Source of the DNA: Aradus depressus
Lineage: Eukaryota > Arthropoda > Insecta > Hemiptera > Aradidae
Reading direction: 5' to 3'
Length of the DNA stretch: 64,000 nucleotides
NCBI GenBank assembly: GCA_963662175.1
Contig: OY759217.1
Coordinates: 48,398,108 to 48,462,107, forward strand
Shown here: piece by piece, positions 29,958-40,849 of the stretch
Layout: each line of letters begins with the position of its first letter
Numbering within the stretch: the stretch's first letter is position 1
Program-made: the position numbers and the translations under genes
The notes under the pieces: generated by a model
Seen by the model: only the letters and a program-made list of their open reading frames with translations
Told to the model about the DNA's origin: nothing
The model's database searches: none

Positions 29958-30425
29958 AAGTCGTCGGTGAATCATCAGAAGTGGACTTCCCCAGTACGAA
30001 TTAATCAACTACTTGGCTCTTCCTCCAACACTAATCGACCGTTAAAAATCAATCGTTGACTTACATCGCCGTTTTATGAATCCAAATAGTAAATTATATG
30101 TCGATATATTACATCGACTATTAATAGAGTTTTTGTGACGAGACCCCCCACTCCTCTGATCCCTTCGTTCAATTTCGCCGAAAATTAATATGTATTGTCC
30201 TTATGAAGTTTTGAATCTAAATATAAAATTTCATGTCGATTACTTCGGCAATTATTTGGATTTTTGAGTTGATCCGATTTGTCTGGATCATTTGGTGTCA
30301 TATCAACTTTCGTGTCAATAACTTCACTACAACAACAGTTCTTTTTGACCGATTTGGTTAAAAATAAATAGGTATCGTTCTTATGGGGTTCTGGATACAC
30401 ATGCAAAATTTCATGTCAACACAAA
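29958..30425 (-). repeat. TTCCCC element, minus half of a palindromic pair
   Basis: Begins with the 3' end in reverse ('GTCGTCGGTGAATCATCAGA', 'ACTTCCCCAGTACGAATTAA') and runs through three monomers to 'ACACATGCAAAATTTCATGT'. The next plus copy starts at once. Confidence 0.75.
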
Positions 30426-30830
30426 AACTCTAATAAATGCCGATGTAAAAAACATTTTGACATGTCATTTTATATATTAATTCAAAACGCCATAAGGACA
30501 GTACCTATTAATTATCTACGAAATTAATAGAAGCGAAGGGTTGATAAGAAGATAGGTCGACTCAAAAATCCTAATAACTGCCGATGTAATGAATGTATCG
30601 ATACTAACAGTATCAGTATGACGATTCAGTATCCTCTATGTAAGTCAACTGTTATAACCTAAACGGTGGATTATTTTTGGAGGGACCGCGTAAATATATT
30701 TAATTCGTGCTGGAGAAGTACTTTGCGGGTGATTCAGCGACGACTTTTTTTTTCATTTTTGGATCGGAAAATAGGAAATTTAACATCGAGTTTCTGCAAG
30801 GCTGGGGAATTAAAAAAATAAAAATAAAAA
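30425..30830 (+). repeat. TTCCCC element, plus half of a palindromic pair
   Basis: 'ACTCTAATAAATGCCGATGT' through 'TTCGTGCTGGAGAAGTACTT' and 'GTGATTCAGCGACGAC', then poly-T and a second 5' fragment. With the preceding copy it forms an inverted pair spanning ~870 bp. Confidence 0.75.
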
Positions 30831-31190
30831 AATCATCCCCTAAAACTGATTTAAGGTTGACTTATATGAAGAGTAGTTAGTTAAATCATCTGATTTAAAC
30901 AGAACTACCAGGTATAGTGAAATTCTACAGGTTGACAACATATGATTCAAAATGTGAAATTTATTTTCAGCTGTGTCTTATGTCAACATTTTTAAACTTT
31001 GCGTATTTTTTTTTTATTAATTGTTTAATAATTACAAAAAAAAAAAGAACCAAAAGAACAGTTTACTTATGTCGAAACATTTGTGAGAAGCCTGAATGAT
31101 TTTAAATTTTGATCGGTTTAATAACTGGAATGATGCAAGGTAGGACCATGAAAACATTCCCATATAAAATATTGTAAATGTAGGTTGGTG
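30830..31190. other. unassigned sequence
   Basis: AT-rich, no repeat family or exon recognised. Confidence 0.35.
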
Positions 31191-31325
31191 ACAAAACATG
31201 TTTTCAAAAAAATCCCACCAAGGTTGGGGGTTCGAATCCTGTCTGTGAGAGAGTTATTTCATTGATAAAACTCCATCCCGGGGCAATGGATGTTGTGTTA
31301 TTAACCAATAACCCCAGTATACTTA
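31190..31325 (+). mobile_element. tRNA-derived SINE (family 2), 5'-truncated copy
   Basis: B-box-like 'GGGGGTTCGAATCCTGTCTG', then 'ATAAAACTCCATCCCGGGGC' and AATGGATGTTGTGTTATTAACC. Near twin of 32079-32200; related to 32953-33115 and 55425-55530. Confidence 0.65.
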
Positions 31326-31344
31326 TATACAAGTTCATAAAGTC

Positions 31345-31545
31345 AAAAAAAAGTTGGTGAATCACAGGATATATACTTCCCCAACACGAAATAATCCATT
31401 ACGTTTTCACCAAATCCTTACCCGCTGGACCACACCCTGTCCCCTAAAAATTCATTTTCTGCGGACTGGGCCGAAGGGAAAGGGGATCAGAAGGAAGCTC
31501 AACTCAAAAAAAAACCAAAATTCACACAAAAGTAAACCTCCGTTA
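31345..31545 (-). repeat. TTCCCC element, fragment
   Basis: 'GTTGGTGAATCACAGGATAT' and 'ACTTCCCCAACACGAAATAA' are the inverted 3' end; it then changes to plus-type words ('GGCCGAAGGGAAAGGGGATC'). Confidence 0.6.
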
Positions 31546-31809
31546 TAACGCTCCCGCTTATAACGCTTTTCCCGACTATAACGCACTTTTTTATCATCCC
31601 CATCTCTTTCTTATGATTTTCTGGTTATTTTTTCCTTGATATAACGCTTCGAATCCCTGTTGACACTCTCTTTTTTTCAGAGTCAGAGAGAATAAAAACA
31701 AATTAACAAGATTGGATCAATGAGAGCATTTATGCGTAATTTTTCTGTAAAGAAACCCCGCTTTGTTTTCTTAGTACTCAGACCTTTCCAAGAACTCTCA
31801 CTCCTCTTT

Positions 31810-32395
31810 TATTACTTCCCCAGATATACAAAGTATAGGGGAAGTAATGTAATCCGTAAGAAAGTCTATGAGAAGTGCATGTTTTGCAACCTCCTGATTC
31901 CAAAAAAATCTGTCTGTCTGTGTGTGTGAGTCTGTGAATAACTCCTCGTGGAATAAATGTAACGATACGAAATTTTATATGTGAATCCAGAGCCCTTTAA
32001 CGACGACACCTACTAAATTTCGAGCCAAATCGGCAGAAGGGAATTCGAGGATTAGTAGGGGCTCTTATAACTGCCGTTGACAAAACATGTTTTCAAAAAA
32101 ATCCCACCAAGGTTGAAGGTTCGAATTCTGTCTGCGAGAAAGTTTTATTTCATTAATAAAACTCCATCCCGGGGCAATGGATGTTGTGTTATTGCGAGAA
32201 AATTGTAGCTAACAATGGATTGACACGAAATTTATTATGTATATTCAAAGCCTTATCATCAATTAAATTTCAACGAAATCAGCCGATGTAAAGGAAGGGA
32301 TCAGAGGGGAGGCTCAACTCAAAAATCTCAATAACTTCCGATGTAAAATTTAGTATGATTCAGAAGCCACTATGTCGATTGTTTGTGGTCGAAAG
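31810..32395 (+). repeat. TTCCCC element with intact hairpin, interrupted by a family-2 SINE
   Basis: Hairpin at 31814-31845 (ACTTCCCCAGATATAC ... GTATAGGGGAAGT). The body is split: 31846-32078, then a family-2 SINE, then 32205-32395 ('CACGAAATTTATTATGTATA', 'TAACTTCCGATGTAAAATTT'). The hairpin has 8-bp outer arms plus an inner ATAC/GTAT pair. Confidence 0.75.
32079..32200 (+). mobile_element. tRNA-derived SINE (family 2), inside a TTCCCC element
   Basis: 'ACAAAACATGTTTTCAAAAA', 'AGGTTCGAATTCTGTCTGCG', 'AACTCCATCCCGGGGCAATG'. Nearly identical to 31190-31325 including the upstream ACAAAACATG words, so the pair may be a segmental duplication rather than two insertions. Confidence 0.65.
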
Positions 32396-32625
32396 GTTGT
32401 GAGAGCTCGCACCGCAAAAACGATTGTAGCTATATACTTGAAATTGGAAATTTTCCTTGGAATCCAGGGGTCATATGTGCTAACTTAGATTCGATCAGAT
32501 TTTGGCCGAAATCAGACAAAAATTGAGACAACTTTACTTCGGGGCCTTTGTACAGTTTACAAGATACAGCTTATATTTATGACCTAATCCGAACTCTTTT
32601 CAAGTAAACGTCCTAGAGAAAACTA
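32395..32625 (+). repeat. dispersed repeat family B
   Basis: 'GCACCGCAAAAACGATTGTA', 'TCAGATTTTGGCCGAAATCA', 'ACTTTACTTCGGGGCC', 'CAGCTTATATTTATGACCTA'. Confidence 0.55.
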
Positions 32626-32639
32626 ATATATAATATATA

Positions 32640-32942
<303 letters not shown>

Positions 32943-32952
32943 TTATCCATTT

Positions 32953-33115
32953 AGGGGGCCATGGTGGCCGTGCGGGCTAGGGCGTAGGGCTTTGGTCGCA
33001 TGGTCTCACCATGGTTTGCGGGTTCGAATCCCGTCCGGGAGTGAGTTTCATTTCGTAGATAGAACTCCCTCCCGGGGCCATGGATGTAGTAAATAATTTA
33101 ATAAGAAACACATAT
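32953..33115 (+). mobile_element. tRNA-derived SINE (family 2), longest copy
   Basis: Head 'GGGGGCCATGGTGGCCGTGC' then GGGCTAGGGCG (A-box region), B box 'GCGGGTTCGAATCCCGTCC', and body 'CTCCCTCCCGGGGCCATGGA'. It follows directly on the AT tract. Unlike family 1 it has no CCTAA tail. Confidence 0.75.
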
Positions 33116-33194
33116 GGTTACTGTGGTGTCTGCCGAGGCCAATAGTTTCTATGAAATACAATTTCTTCTATGAAATACAATTTTTTGGTCATTC

Positions 33195-33330
33195 AGTTGA
33201 CGCCATCTCATTACTTTCATGCCCAGTAATGGCTGAAATGATTTTGAGGATGGGAAGGGGGAGAGAGAGTGGTCTATGAACGTCGTTGATGTAAGAAGGT
33301 CATGTAATGGCCACAAAACATATATTTTAT
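33195..33330. repeat. foldback repeat (family C), one arm
   Basis: 'CATTACTTTCATGCCCAGTA' then ATGGCTGAAATGATTTTGAGG and 'AAGGTCATGTAATGGCCAC'. Only about half the family is present. Confidence 0.6.
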
Positions 33331-33720
33331 TTATTTTTAGTTGTGATTGTTAATTTGTTGATCAGTGGTGGGAGAACATCAAGGAGAAGAAGATAGGGAA
33401 GAGGAAAGAGGAAGGAAGAGTGCAGAGAGGATCGTGAAGAAGACAATAAAGAGAAGACGCAAGACAACCCGGAGGAGACTGCATAGCCGCGTTCTACCCA
33501 TGAGGTGAGACATGTCTTGTAGGTCCCTGTTGCCATCTCTTATGCCATACGTCAATTAACAACTAAAGGACTTATTTATTAGAAAATATACATAAAATTT
33601 AATGCATTTTTAGGAAAACTGTGGCTAAATGTTGTCAACGATGGACACAAGAGCTAATGAGAATCATATTTCTTTTGGTATGGTAAAAGGATACGTCATC
33701 ATTCATCAAGATATATTTAG
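33330..33720. other. unassigned sequence
   Basis: Purine-rich GAGGAAG stretches at 33380-33480 create a serine/leucine-rich minus ORF. I see no domain. Confidence 0.35.
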
Positions 33721-33721
33721 A

Positions 33722-34028
33722 TTAGGTTAGGTTTTATGACTCATGCCCGGGCTTTAACTACGAGGTCATATCGCCTACTACCAGAGTGCTCTTTCGTCAC
33801 TCTGGTGGACATGAGCCCGACTCTACTATGGGAGTCCTAAATATTGCCTACCCTAAATTCTTATTCACCAAGGGTAGGGGTCTTTAACGAGTACCTGACA
33901 ACGTACAGGCTCGCGCCATCGCTTACCGTCCCAGATACAATAAACTACAGGGCCTCGGTCGGGTTTCGAACCCACGATCTTAAGCTCAGAAGACAAGCAC
34001 GCATACCGCTGAGTAACCGGCGCTCTCA
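33722..34028 (-). mobile_element. tRNA-derived SINE (family 1) with target duplication
   Basis: Minus copy from 'AGGTTAGGTTTTATGACTCA' to 'GAGTAACCGGCGCTCT'. Flanked by CAAGATATAT (33707-33716 and 34029-34038). An internal gap removes the region around 'CCGAAGGACGGCGTGC'. Confidence 0.88.
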
Positions 34029-34129
34029 CAAGATATATATATCTTGATGAATGTATATGTATATATATTTATATATAAATTTGGTTCATAAACGGAGTTG
34101 GGCATGCATGTGACTATTAATAACAATAG

Positions 34130-34475
34130 TACTTCCCCAGCATGAATTGAGCATAAAATTTAATCAATTAAGTATTTCTCTCCCTCAAAACCAATCAACC
34201 GTTGGAAATATCATTGAAAAATCAATAGATGAGCTACATAGGGCTTCAGAATACTAAATTTTGTGAGCTCCTGATTTCGCTGAGAATTAGTAAGTGTCGA
34301 ACTTATGGGGTTTTGAATTCTCATATGAAATTTTGTGTCGATACATTCATTACAATGGTTTTTGAGTTGACCCTCCCCCCTTATCCCCTTCTCTCAATTG
34401 ACCTATTTGGCTCAAAATCAATAGGTGTTGTCTTTGTGGGGTTTCGGTCACTCATATAAAATTTCGTATCGATAC
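34130..34475 (-). repeat. TTCCCC element, minus copy
   Basis: 'GTACTTCCCCAGCATGAATT', 'CTCCCTCAAAACCAATCAAC', then monomers with TTGACCTATTTGGCTCAAAA and 'AATTTCGTATCGATACTGTC'. Confidence 0.75.
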
Positions 34476-34849
34476 TGTCATTATTTCATTTGTCAATGAA
34501 CCGTATGATTATTGTTTTTCCAGTTCCAGTATGCCACACTCCTATATACCTACCTAATGCGTCGAATGATTCAAATTTCTTCAACGATCGAATAATTCCA
34601 TATGTACAAACGACAGGTAACCTTCAGACTTTTCCCCATAAAAGAGGAAAAATGTGTGAATTTCCCCGGAAAATACCTGCTACTCTGGTATGCTGTATTT
34701 TTCACTTGTATCAAAGGGGATATAGAGGATTTTCCAGTGTTATTCCTCTACATAGATATAGCAATTTCCTTTGGATTTTCCTGTGATATGAGGCAGGAAA
34801 ATTCTTTTCTTCAGTATTTTTCTAATATTAAATGTTTAAATAGAAAAAA

Positions 34850-35440
34850 ATAGTTGTCGGTGAATCAACGGAAATACACTTCCCCAGAACGAATTAATAT
34901 ACTATGTTTTTGCTCTTCCTTCTAAACCAATCGACCGGAATCATCATACAACACAAAATGTGTATCGATACATTCATTACAGTGTCCGTTTGATATAAGT
35001 TTTTGTGTTAAGCGATCTCCTATTCCTCCCTCTCTTCCTCCTTGTCCGATTTGACATAATTATAAGTTCAGTATAGATGTCGTTTCGTGTTGATACATTT
35101 ATTGTATTGGGAATTACCGTGTTCACAAACTCACAGAGAGACAGCATTTTTTTCTAATTTTTGGAAAGTGTGTCGAAAAAACATGAAATTTCGTTGAAAA
35201 ATCAACATACATTTTCTAACCGATTATTAAGTTTTCACTCTCCCTCTGAAACCACTTTACCTATTTCGTTGAAAATCAATAGGTGTGTTACTCTGGGACT
35301 TTTGAATAATCATACTAAATTTCGTGTTCACATTCATTACTTCAGCGGTTATTGGGGTTTTTGTATAGCCCATCCTCTTTTCCTTTGGCCGACTTTACTG
35401 AAAATCAATAGCTGTCATTCTTGTGGCGTTCTAGTTAGCT
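34850..35440 (-). repeat. TTCCCC elements, one long copy plus a second partial
   Basis: 'GTTGTCGGTGAATCAACGGA', 'ACTTCCCCAGAACGAATTAA', the 'GGGAATTACCGTGTTCACAA' block and 'AAAACATGAAATTTCGTTGA', then at 35230 a second 3' region ('TTTTCACTCTCCCTCTGAAA'). The ORF 35161-35589 spans repeats and is not a gene. Confidence 0.7.
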
Positions 35441-35738
35441 GTTATAACTCATGCCCGGGCTTTGAATACGAGGTCATATCGCTTACTACCAGAGCGCTCT
35501 TTCGTCACTCTGGTGGACATGAGCCTGACTCTACTCCCTACTGTGGGAGTCCTAAATTTTGCCTAGCATGGTTTATTCACCTAGGATAGAAGGGGGTCTT
35601 TAAGGAGTACCTAACATTGCACAGGCTCGATACCACCAGGATCTTTTAATGTCAATTCGCTGATATAAAACCTAAGGACCTCGGCCGGGTTTCGAACTCG
35701 GGATCATAAGCTCAGTTGGCTAGCATGCTACCTCTTAA
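35437..35738 (-). mobile_element. tRNA-derived SINE (family 1), diverged
   Basis: 'AACTCATGCCCGGGCTTTGA', 'TACCAGAGCGCTCTTTCGTC', 'GGTCTTTAAGGAGTACCTAA', 'CGGCCGGGTTTCGAACTCGG'. The head is degenerate and the GGCGCC end is lost. Confidence 0.82.
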
Positions 35739-35779
35739 GATAAACAAACAATTTAGGGTCCATTTATTCAATCTATCCG

Positions 35780-35985
35780 GGTGTTAGTGTGTTCACAGTC
35801 ACAAATACACAAATGTTTGTGAACATCAAACACACAGATGAACACAGGTATTTCTTTTTCTCATTTTTGTAATCATGGGCCCCCTCCCCTGATTACAAAA
35901 ATAAAAATAAAAAAAAGTCTGTGTGACTCTATAACAATATAACTTCCAATAGAAAGATTGTTTCGACACGAAATTTTATATTTAA
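35780..35985. repeat. TTCCCC element fragments in both orientations
   Basis: 'AATATAACTTCCAATAGAAA' and 'TTCGACACGAAATTTTATAT' (plus) next to 'GTGTTAGTGTGTTCACAGTC' (minus). Confidence 0.5.
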
Positions 35986-35989
35986 AAGA

Positions 35990-36800
35990 AGAAGAAAATA
36001 AATAAATAAAATTATAATAATCTCTGATCGATTAATCGGATTAGGATGCTTAAAAGCATTAAACATATTACAGGGAAACATATTTCTGTTTGTTTTTGTG
36101 TACAATGTCAGATGAGAATCTGTCAATGATGCAAACCAAAATTTGATCCGTTTTTAATTGAACTTATCACTCTCATTATCTCATGAAAGGTTGATTTGAT
36201 TTGATTGTTTTTTAATTAATTTTTCATCGGGGATTTTCCTGAGAAAACTTTATTGATCTCTTAAACCTCTCTCTTGTTTACGAAAATTAATCCACCACTG
36301 TTGTAGGCGTTTATGATTATGAGATATTCCCTCCGCCCTTCCGAGGGACGTGAAGTTTTGACTGAATGTGTAAAGTTAGGACCCCAACGTATGAATAACA
36401 AAATTTATTTTAAAAACAAAATAAATATTTGAGGGGATATCCATAAAGATAAAGAATAGTGAGAAAATAAAAATCGATTTACATAGGCAAGGGGGTATCA
36501 AAATAAAGTAGATAGAATAGGTCACAATTTTGTATTCATTTTTTTACTGAAAAAGTTACGAACGCCCTTTATGAACCTAGGAACAGCAAATACTAAAGTT
36601 GAAAATATCGTTCTCGGATGTTTGTCTGTCTCTCACAACAAATATCTCCTAAACTATAATAATAATACTTATTTTCGTTAAACCGTAACATGCCGCGTCC
36701 AATTACTATTAATTTTTCACATTAAAATATAATATATTATATTATATACTATTAAATTAATTGAAATATATACTATTATATAGCGTATAATTATTTATTA
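35990..36800. other. unassigned AT-rich sequence
   Basis: A short family-D fragment at 36655-36710 ('CTTATTTTCGTTAAACCGTA'). Otherwise nothing recognised; a poly-AT stretch precedes the candidate LTR. Confidence 0.4.
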
Positions 36801-36806
36801 ATATAT

Positions 36807-37733
36807 TGTGATGATTTTTGCCTCATATAATAGATCGAAGCTATACCCGGCGTCCTACACCATAAATTGTGATGATCTCTCTTAGGGTCTTTAAACTTTT
36901 ATTAATTACTATGAAAATGATTTTACTTTTGGGGTTAACATGCGTACTCAGAAGGTGAACTAGGCTGTAGAGAATTTAGAGAACAATTTATAAGACAACA
37001 TACATTTATTAACACAATTATTGACATATATTAGTGAGGCGTCCCTCCATAATCGCACATCTGGAATAAAATATCTATAAAACATGAAATAAATTATATA
37101 GACTTAAATGTTCTGGTAACTCCCGCAACATGAAGGTGTCTATTGATGATCAGCCAGCCATTCGTCTCGATGTCGGAGAAAAATGTAAAATAAATGATTC
37201 CGTTACCTTGTAAGTCTTCTTTTTCTAACCACACTCAAGCCGGTGGTCTCTCCTCCAGAATTCACGACGATTGAGAAACTTCCAGTCCCTTTGAAGTAGG
37301 CAGCAGGGATGATTTCCCTCTAGCAGCAAATTGAGAGTCTTCGGTCTCCTACGTCCGGTCAAACAGGAGTCTCCTTCTTCCCACAGCTCAGCCAGGAATG
37401 TCCTCTCCCTCAATAGCTCAACTCTGAATAACTGTTCAGCTCAACAGCTGAACTCGGAATGACTACCTTCTCCGGTAGCTGAATGAGGACTGTCTACCTC
37501 CTCTGATAGCTGACTGCCGACGACTAACTCAGTCTGTCTGCCCCGACAGCTCATCTAGGACCGACTACCTCCTCTGACACTTCAACTACGACTACTCCCT
37601 CATACCACACTTCAGCGAGGAACCCTTGAATTTCCATCCCCTCCACTTTATGTATCCTCCACTAGTGCGCTTCTCGTGGTCGCTCTCATAACTATAATTA
37701 ACAATCAGTCTGTGATATTTGCAATATATCACA
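36807..37733. mobile_element. candidate solo LTR (low confidence)
   Basis: The segment is bounded by TGTGAT and ATCACA, i.e. TG...CA ends that are inverted repeats, with ATAT on both sides. It is about 927 bp, richer in G+C in 37200-37700, where imperfect ~40-bp units ('AGCTGAACTCGGAATGACTA' style) recur. LTRs commonly have such ends, but no internal region, primer-binding site or second LTR is visible and the flank is AT-rich, so ATAT is weak evidence. The ORF 37225-37413 (minus) has no domain. Confidence 0.25.
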
Positions 37734-37734
37734 A

Positions 37735-38200
37735 TATACATTTTTTTTTCTTGGCTTTATGATCGATGCATATTAGCCAAATTATTTATATTATATCTTA
37801 CAAGAATACAAACCAAATTAAATGAATAATGTGTATACAGATTAATTAAATAAATAAATAATATACTTATGAGAAGATAAATGTTTATCTATGTTATTTA
37901 TATAGGTAATATATATTTATATTTATATATAATATAAATCTTCTTTCAGAATGGTATTTCCTTGCGATCACAGGCCTCTTCCTAAGCTCACGAAGACGGA
38001 AATGTAAGAAGAAATACATATAAAAATATGTATATAAATAAAATTAACAAATATCAGTAAAGTAAATAATAGATAACTAAAAAAAATAATGATAATAATA
38101 TTAGTATGAAATCAAAATAATTACGATAGAAATTATAGGATATTGGTGGGAGGACAACTCAGTAAGGAGCAAAACTTAATGCTTTTTTATACTTAACACA
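37735..38200. other. unassigned AT-rich sequence
   Basis: Contains a hairpin-free AT-rich stretch and no ORF. If a RING gene continues upstream, its earlier exons are not visible here. Confidence 0.4.
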
Positions 38201-38202
38201 AG

Positions 38203-38268
38203 AAAGCGCTCTGGTAGTAGGTGATATGACCTCGTAGTTACAGCCGGGGCATAAGTCACAATAACTAA
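38203..38268 (+). mobile_element. tRNA-derived SINE (family 1), 3' stub
   Basis: Only 'GAAAGCGCTCTGGTAGTAGG' through 'CCTCGTAGTTACAGCCGGGG' remain. It lies just upstream of the RING array. Confidence 0.75.
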
Positions 38269-38354
38269 GTACTAGACACGACTTTTATATGATGTTTTTT
38301 TTTTTCTTTATGAACTAACAAATTTATTATGTTTCCGAATTGAGGATTGCCGGC

Positions 38355-39180
38355 AGATACGAGGGCTACGCCCTGTGGGCACATCTTCTGCCCTCTGTCC
38401 ACAAGGTCCACTCCGTCTACTAGCACACATTTTCTCTCTTTCTCTAACCTATGACCTTGACCTGTTTCAGAGATGGGAGCCCCGTTCCTGACAAGCCCTG
38501 TCCTATCTGTCTCGGCCGTCTATATCCTGAAGATACGAGGGCTACGCCCTGTAGGTACATCTTCATCTTCTGCCCTCTTTCCACGCGGTCCTGTCCGTCT
38601 TCTAGCATACATTCTCTCTCTCTCACCTAAGAAATTGACCTGTTTCAGAGATGGGAGCCCCGTTCCTGAGAAGCCCTGTCCTATCTGTGTCGGCCGTCTA
38701 TATCCTGAAGATACGAGGGCTACGCTCTATAGGCACATCTTCATCTTCTGCCCTCTTTCCACACGGTCCTCTCCGTCTACTAGCACACATTTTCTCTCTT
38801 TCTCTAACCTATGACCTTGACCTGTTTCAGAGATGGGAGCCCCGTTCCTGACAAGCCCTGTCCTATCTGTGTCGGCCGTCTATATCCTGAAGATACGAGG
38901 GCTACGCTCTATGGGCACATCTTCATCTTCTGCCCTCTTTCCACGCGGTCCTCTCCGTCCTCTAGCACACATTCTCTCTCTCTCACCTAAGAAATTGACC
39001 TGTTTCAGAGATGGGAGCCCCGTTCCTGAGAAGCCCTGTCCTATCTGTCTCGGCCGTCTATATCCTGAAAATACGAGGGCTACGCTCTGTAGGCACATCT
39101 TCATCTTCTGCCCTCTTTCCACACGGTCCTCCTCGTCTACTAGCACACATTTTCTCTCTTTCTCTAACCTATGACCTTGA
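38355..39180 (+). repeat. tandem array of decayed RING exons with their splice acceptors
   Basis: One partial unit (from 38355) and four complete units starting at each CCTGTTTCAG: 38461, 38639, 38821 and 38999, before the intact exon at 39181. Unit lengths are 178, 182, 178 and 182 bp, so the true repeat is a ~360-bp dimer of two sub-types. They differ at the intron end (CTCACCTAAGAAATTGA versus CTAACCTATGACCTTGA). Each unit has a pyrimidine tract, TTTCAG, then an exon start reading DGSPVP(D/E)KPCPIC(L/V)GRL. All four lose the second half of the RING: CGHIFCTLC is replaced by C-RYIFIF, YRHIFIF, YGHIFIF or CRHIFIF followed by a shifted frame. The partial first unit keeps TPCGHIFC but lacks what precedes it. 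Confidence 0.85.
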
Positions 39181-39190
39181 CCTGTTTCAG

Positions 39191-39365
39191 AGATGGGAGC
39201 CCCGTTCCTGACAAGCCCTGTCCTATCTGTCTCGGCCGTCTATATCCTGGAGATACGAGGGCTACGCCCTGTGGGCACATCTTCTGCACCCTCTGTCTGC
39301 ACATGGCCCTCTCCGTCTACCAACACTGTCCCCTCTGCAGAGCTCGGGTCATGGAAGAAGAGTGA
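39191..39365 (+). CDS. terminal exon encoding a complete C3HC4 RING finger
   Basis: Seen: exon after TGTTTCAG at 39190, entered in phase 2, 57 codons and a TGA. The pattern is C10-x2-C13-x13-C27-x-H29-x2-C32-x2-C35-x10-C46-x2-C49, all eight zinc ligands present: 'PCPICLGRLYP', 'TPCGHIFCTLC', 'HCPLCRARVMEEE'. An AATAAA signal follows at 39395-39400. Known: such RING-HC domains bind two zinc ions and recruit E2 enzymes, usually in E3 ubiquitin ligases. Inferred: last exon of a RING E3-like protein with the RING at its C terminus. The rest of the protein is not in view and I do not recognise the specific family. The exon is the only intact member of a tandem array, so it may itself be a retained duplicate. 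Confidence 0.75.
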
Positions 39366-39394
39366 CTCAGATCACCAAATTTAGATAGCGGAAC

Positions 39395-39400
39395 AATAAA
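39395..39400 (+). terminator. polyadenylation signal of the RING gene
   Basis: Canonical AATAAA 30 bp after the stop codon at 39363-39365. Position is appropriate for a short 3' UTR. Confidence 0.5.
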
Positions 39401-39479
39401 AAGAACGAAACCTTTTATAGAGAGAAAAAAACTTCAATTTATACATTGTGTTATTTTATCATATTTAATATGGTATATT

Positions 39480-39790
39480 GTATATAGAAGGGTAATCGTT
39501 CAAAACACCGAGATCGAGTTCTCATCGGATTTTTACATTTTAAGCTCCCCGAATACGTTTTGACCATTTCGCAATGATGTCTGTCTGTGTGATATATCGC
39601 TACCTCAGAGCAAGACTGTCACAACTAAAAAAAGTGAACTTTGAAATGTGACAATGTTGAAAAAAAATTGCGCAACCTTTCCGTACAATGGAAGACCGAC
39701 ACATCTGCTCTTGATGTTGGTTGGCTTAGCACAACCCCATAGTTCTTGTCGATATGTCCTAGTAGGTCTTCAGATGGTCTTGCAGCCAGG
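39480..39790. other. unassigned sequence with weak family B/TTCCCC words
   Basis: 'ATGTCTGTCTGTGTGATATA' and 'AAAAGTGAACTTTGAAATGT' resemble the GTCTGTC-containing part of families B and TTCCCC, but are too diverged to assign. Confidence 0.35.
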
Positions 39791-39794
39791 TTAT

Positions 39795-39995
39795 TCTCCC
39801 TCTTTCCGACTATTTGGTTGAAAATTAATAAGTGTCATTCATACATTCATTCTATCGGGAGTTAACAGGCTATTTTTTTTTTTTTTTTTTCTGGAATCAA
39901 GAGGTCAGAAAATATGAAATTTCAGTGCAAACTAAACATCGAATTTCTGACCAATTACCATAAGTTTCTTTATACTTCGAATAACTGGGAAAGTA
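39795..39995 (-). repeat. TTCCCC element, 5' part, minus
   Basis: 'ATTCTATCGGGAGTTAACAG', poly-T, 'GGAATCAAGAGGTCAGAAAA', 'CGAATTTCTGACCAATTACC' and the decayed hairpin end 'GAATAACTGGGAAAGTAAAA'. Confidence 0.7.
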
Positions 39996-40492
39996 AAAAC
40001 ATGTCTGACTGGTAACATTTAGGTAAGATGGTATATAAATAGCATTACAGAGCTGGAAAAATGTAGGTAAGAGGTAGGGGAGGGGGTGTCTGGGTAGGTA
40101 TTTAAGGGGTCCGATTTGTAGGATTTGTGGTAGGTTTAGGAACGAACCCTTCGGAGGGTGGCCCTGCGATAAAAGCATTAGTCTGCCTAATGTATGTCTC
40201 CCTTCGCTACCTGGAACACACCCTCTCCCAGTTCCCATATCTCACCACCTCAATCCAGTTCAGTTCCTGTCATTTAGCTGAAAATATACTATATTCATTA
40301 GTGAAATGTTGTCACAGACTTAACAACAAAAAGCAGCTTAGTTCAAAAGAAACAACATTACTCAAGATATAGTCGCCTAAAAACGAATATTGTATATTGT
40401 AAAAAGTTAAAAGAATATAATGATGAAAGATAAACAAATTTATTGAAGCAGAACATTATATAAAAAACATAATTTGATAAATTAAAACTTAC

Positions 40493-40615
40493 TTTATTTT
40501 TATCTTTATGTAGCTTGTCTTTCGGGTTCCAAATGCAAGACTCCTTTTGATACAACTCAATAAACTTTAATGTCTCTTCTGGAACCCAATTTATTTCTTT
40601 TTTCGATTTTGCCAT
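40493..40615 (-). CDS. first exon of a MADF (Myb/SANT-like) DNA-binding protein
   Basis: ATG at 40613-40615 (read leftwards), 41 codons, ending exactly at a GTAAGT donor (40487-40492). The protein reads 'KFIELYQKESCIWNPKDKL' then HKDKNK. Known: F-I-LY---P-LW-P----YK is the start of the MADF domain found in insect transcription factors and as the DNA-binding partner of PIF/Harbinger transposases. Inferred: either exon 1 of a transposon-borne MADF protein or a duplicated host exon. The second half of the domain would be in a following exon, which I cannot find in the next kilobase. Confidence 0.6.
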
Positions 40616-40680
40616 AATTAATAATAAACAGCTATTTCTTGTTATAGAAAACTAATTATTTCAAAAAACTAATATTTCAA

Positions 40681-40801
40681 AAAACTAATATCTCAATAAA
40701 CTAATATCTCAATAAACTAATATCTCAATAAACTAATATCTCAATAAACTAATATCTCAATAAACTAATATCTCAATAAACTAATATCTCAATAAACTAA
40801 A
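40681..40801. repeat. 16-bp tandem repeat, ~8 units
   Basis: Unit ACTAATATCTCAATAA repeated about eight times in the left half of the palindrome. The right half has only about three diverged units (41119-41165), so the array expanded on one side. Confidence 0.9.
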
Positions 40802-40849
40802 TATTTCGTTATAATTAAATAATAATAATTACTAAAATCAGTGTTATCA

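Noticed and set aside
37225..37413. Arginine-rich minus-strand ORF as a gene
   Set aside because: It lies in a region of imperfect short repeats within the candidate LTR; no domain, no splice context.
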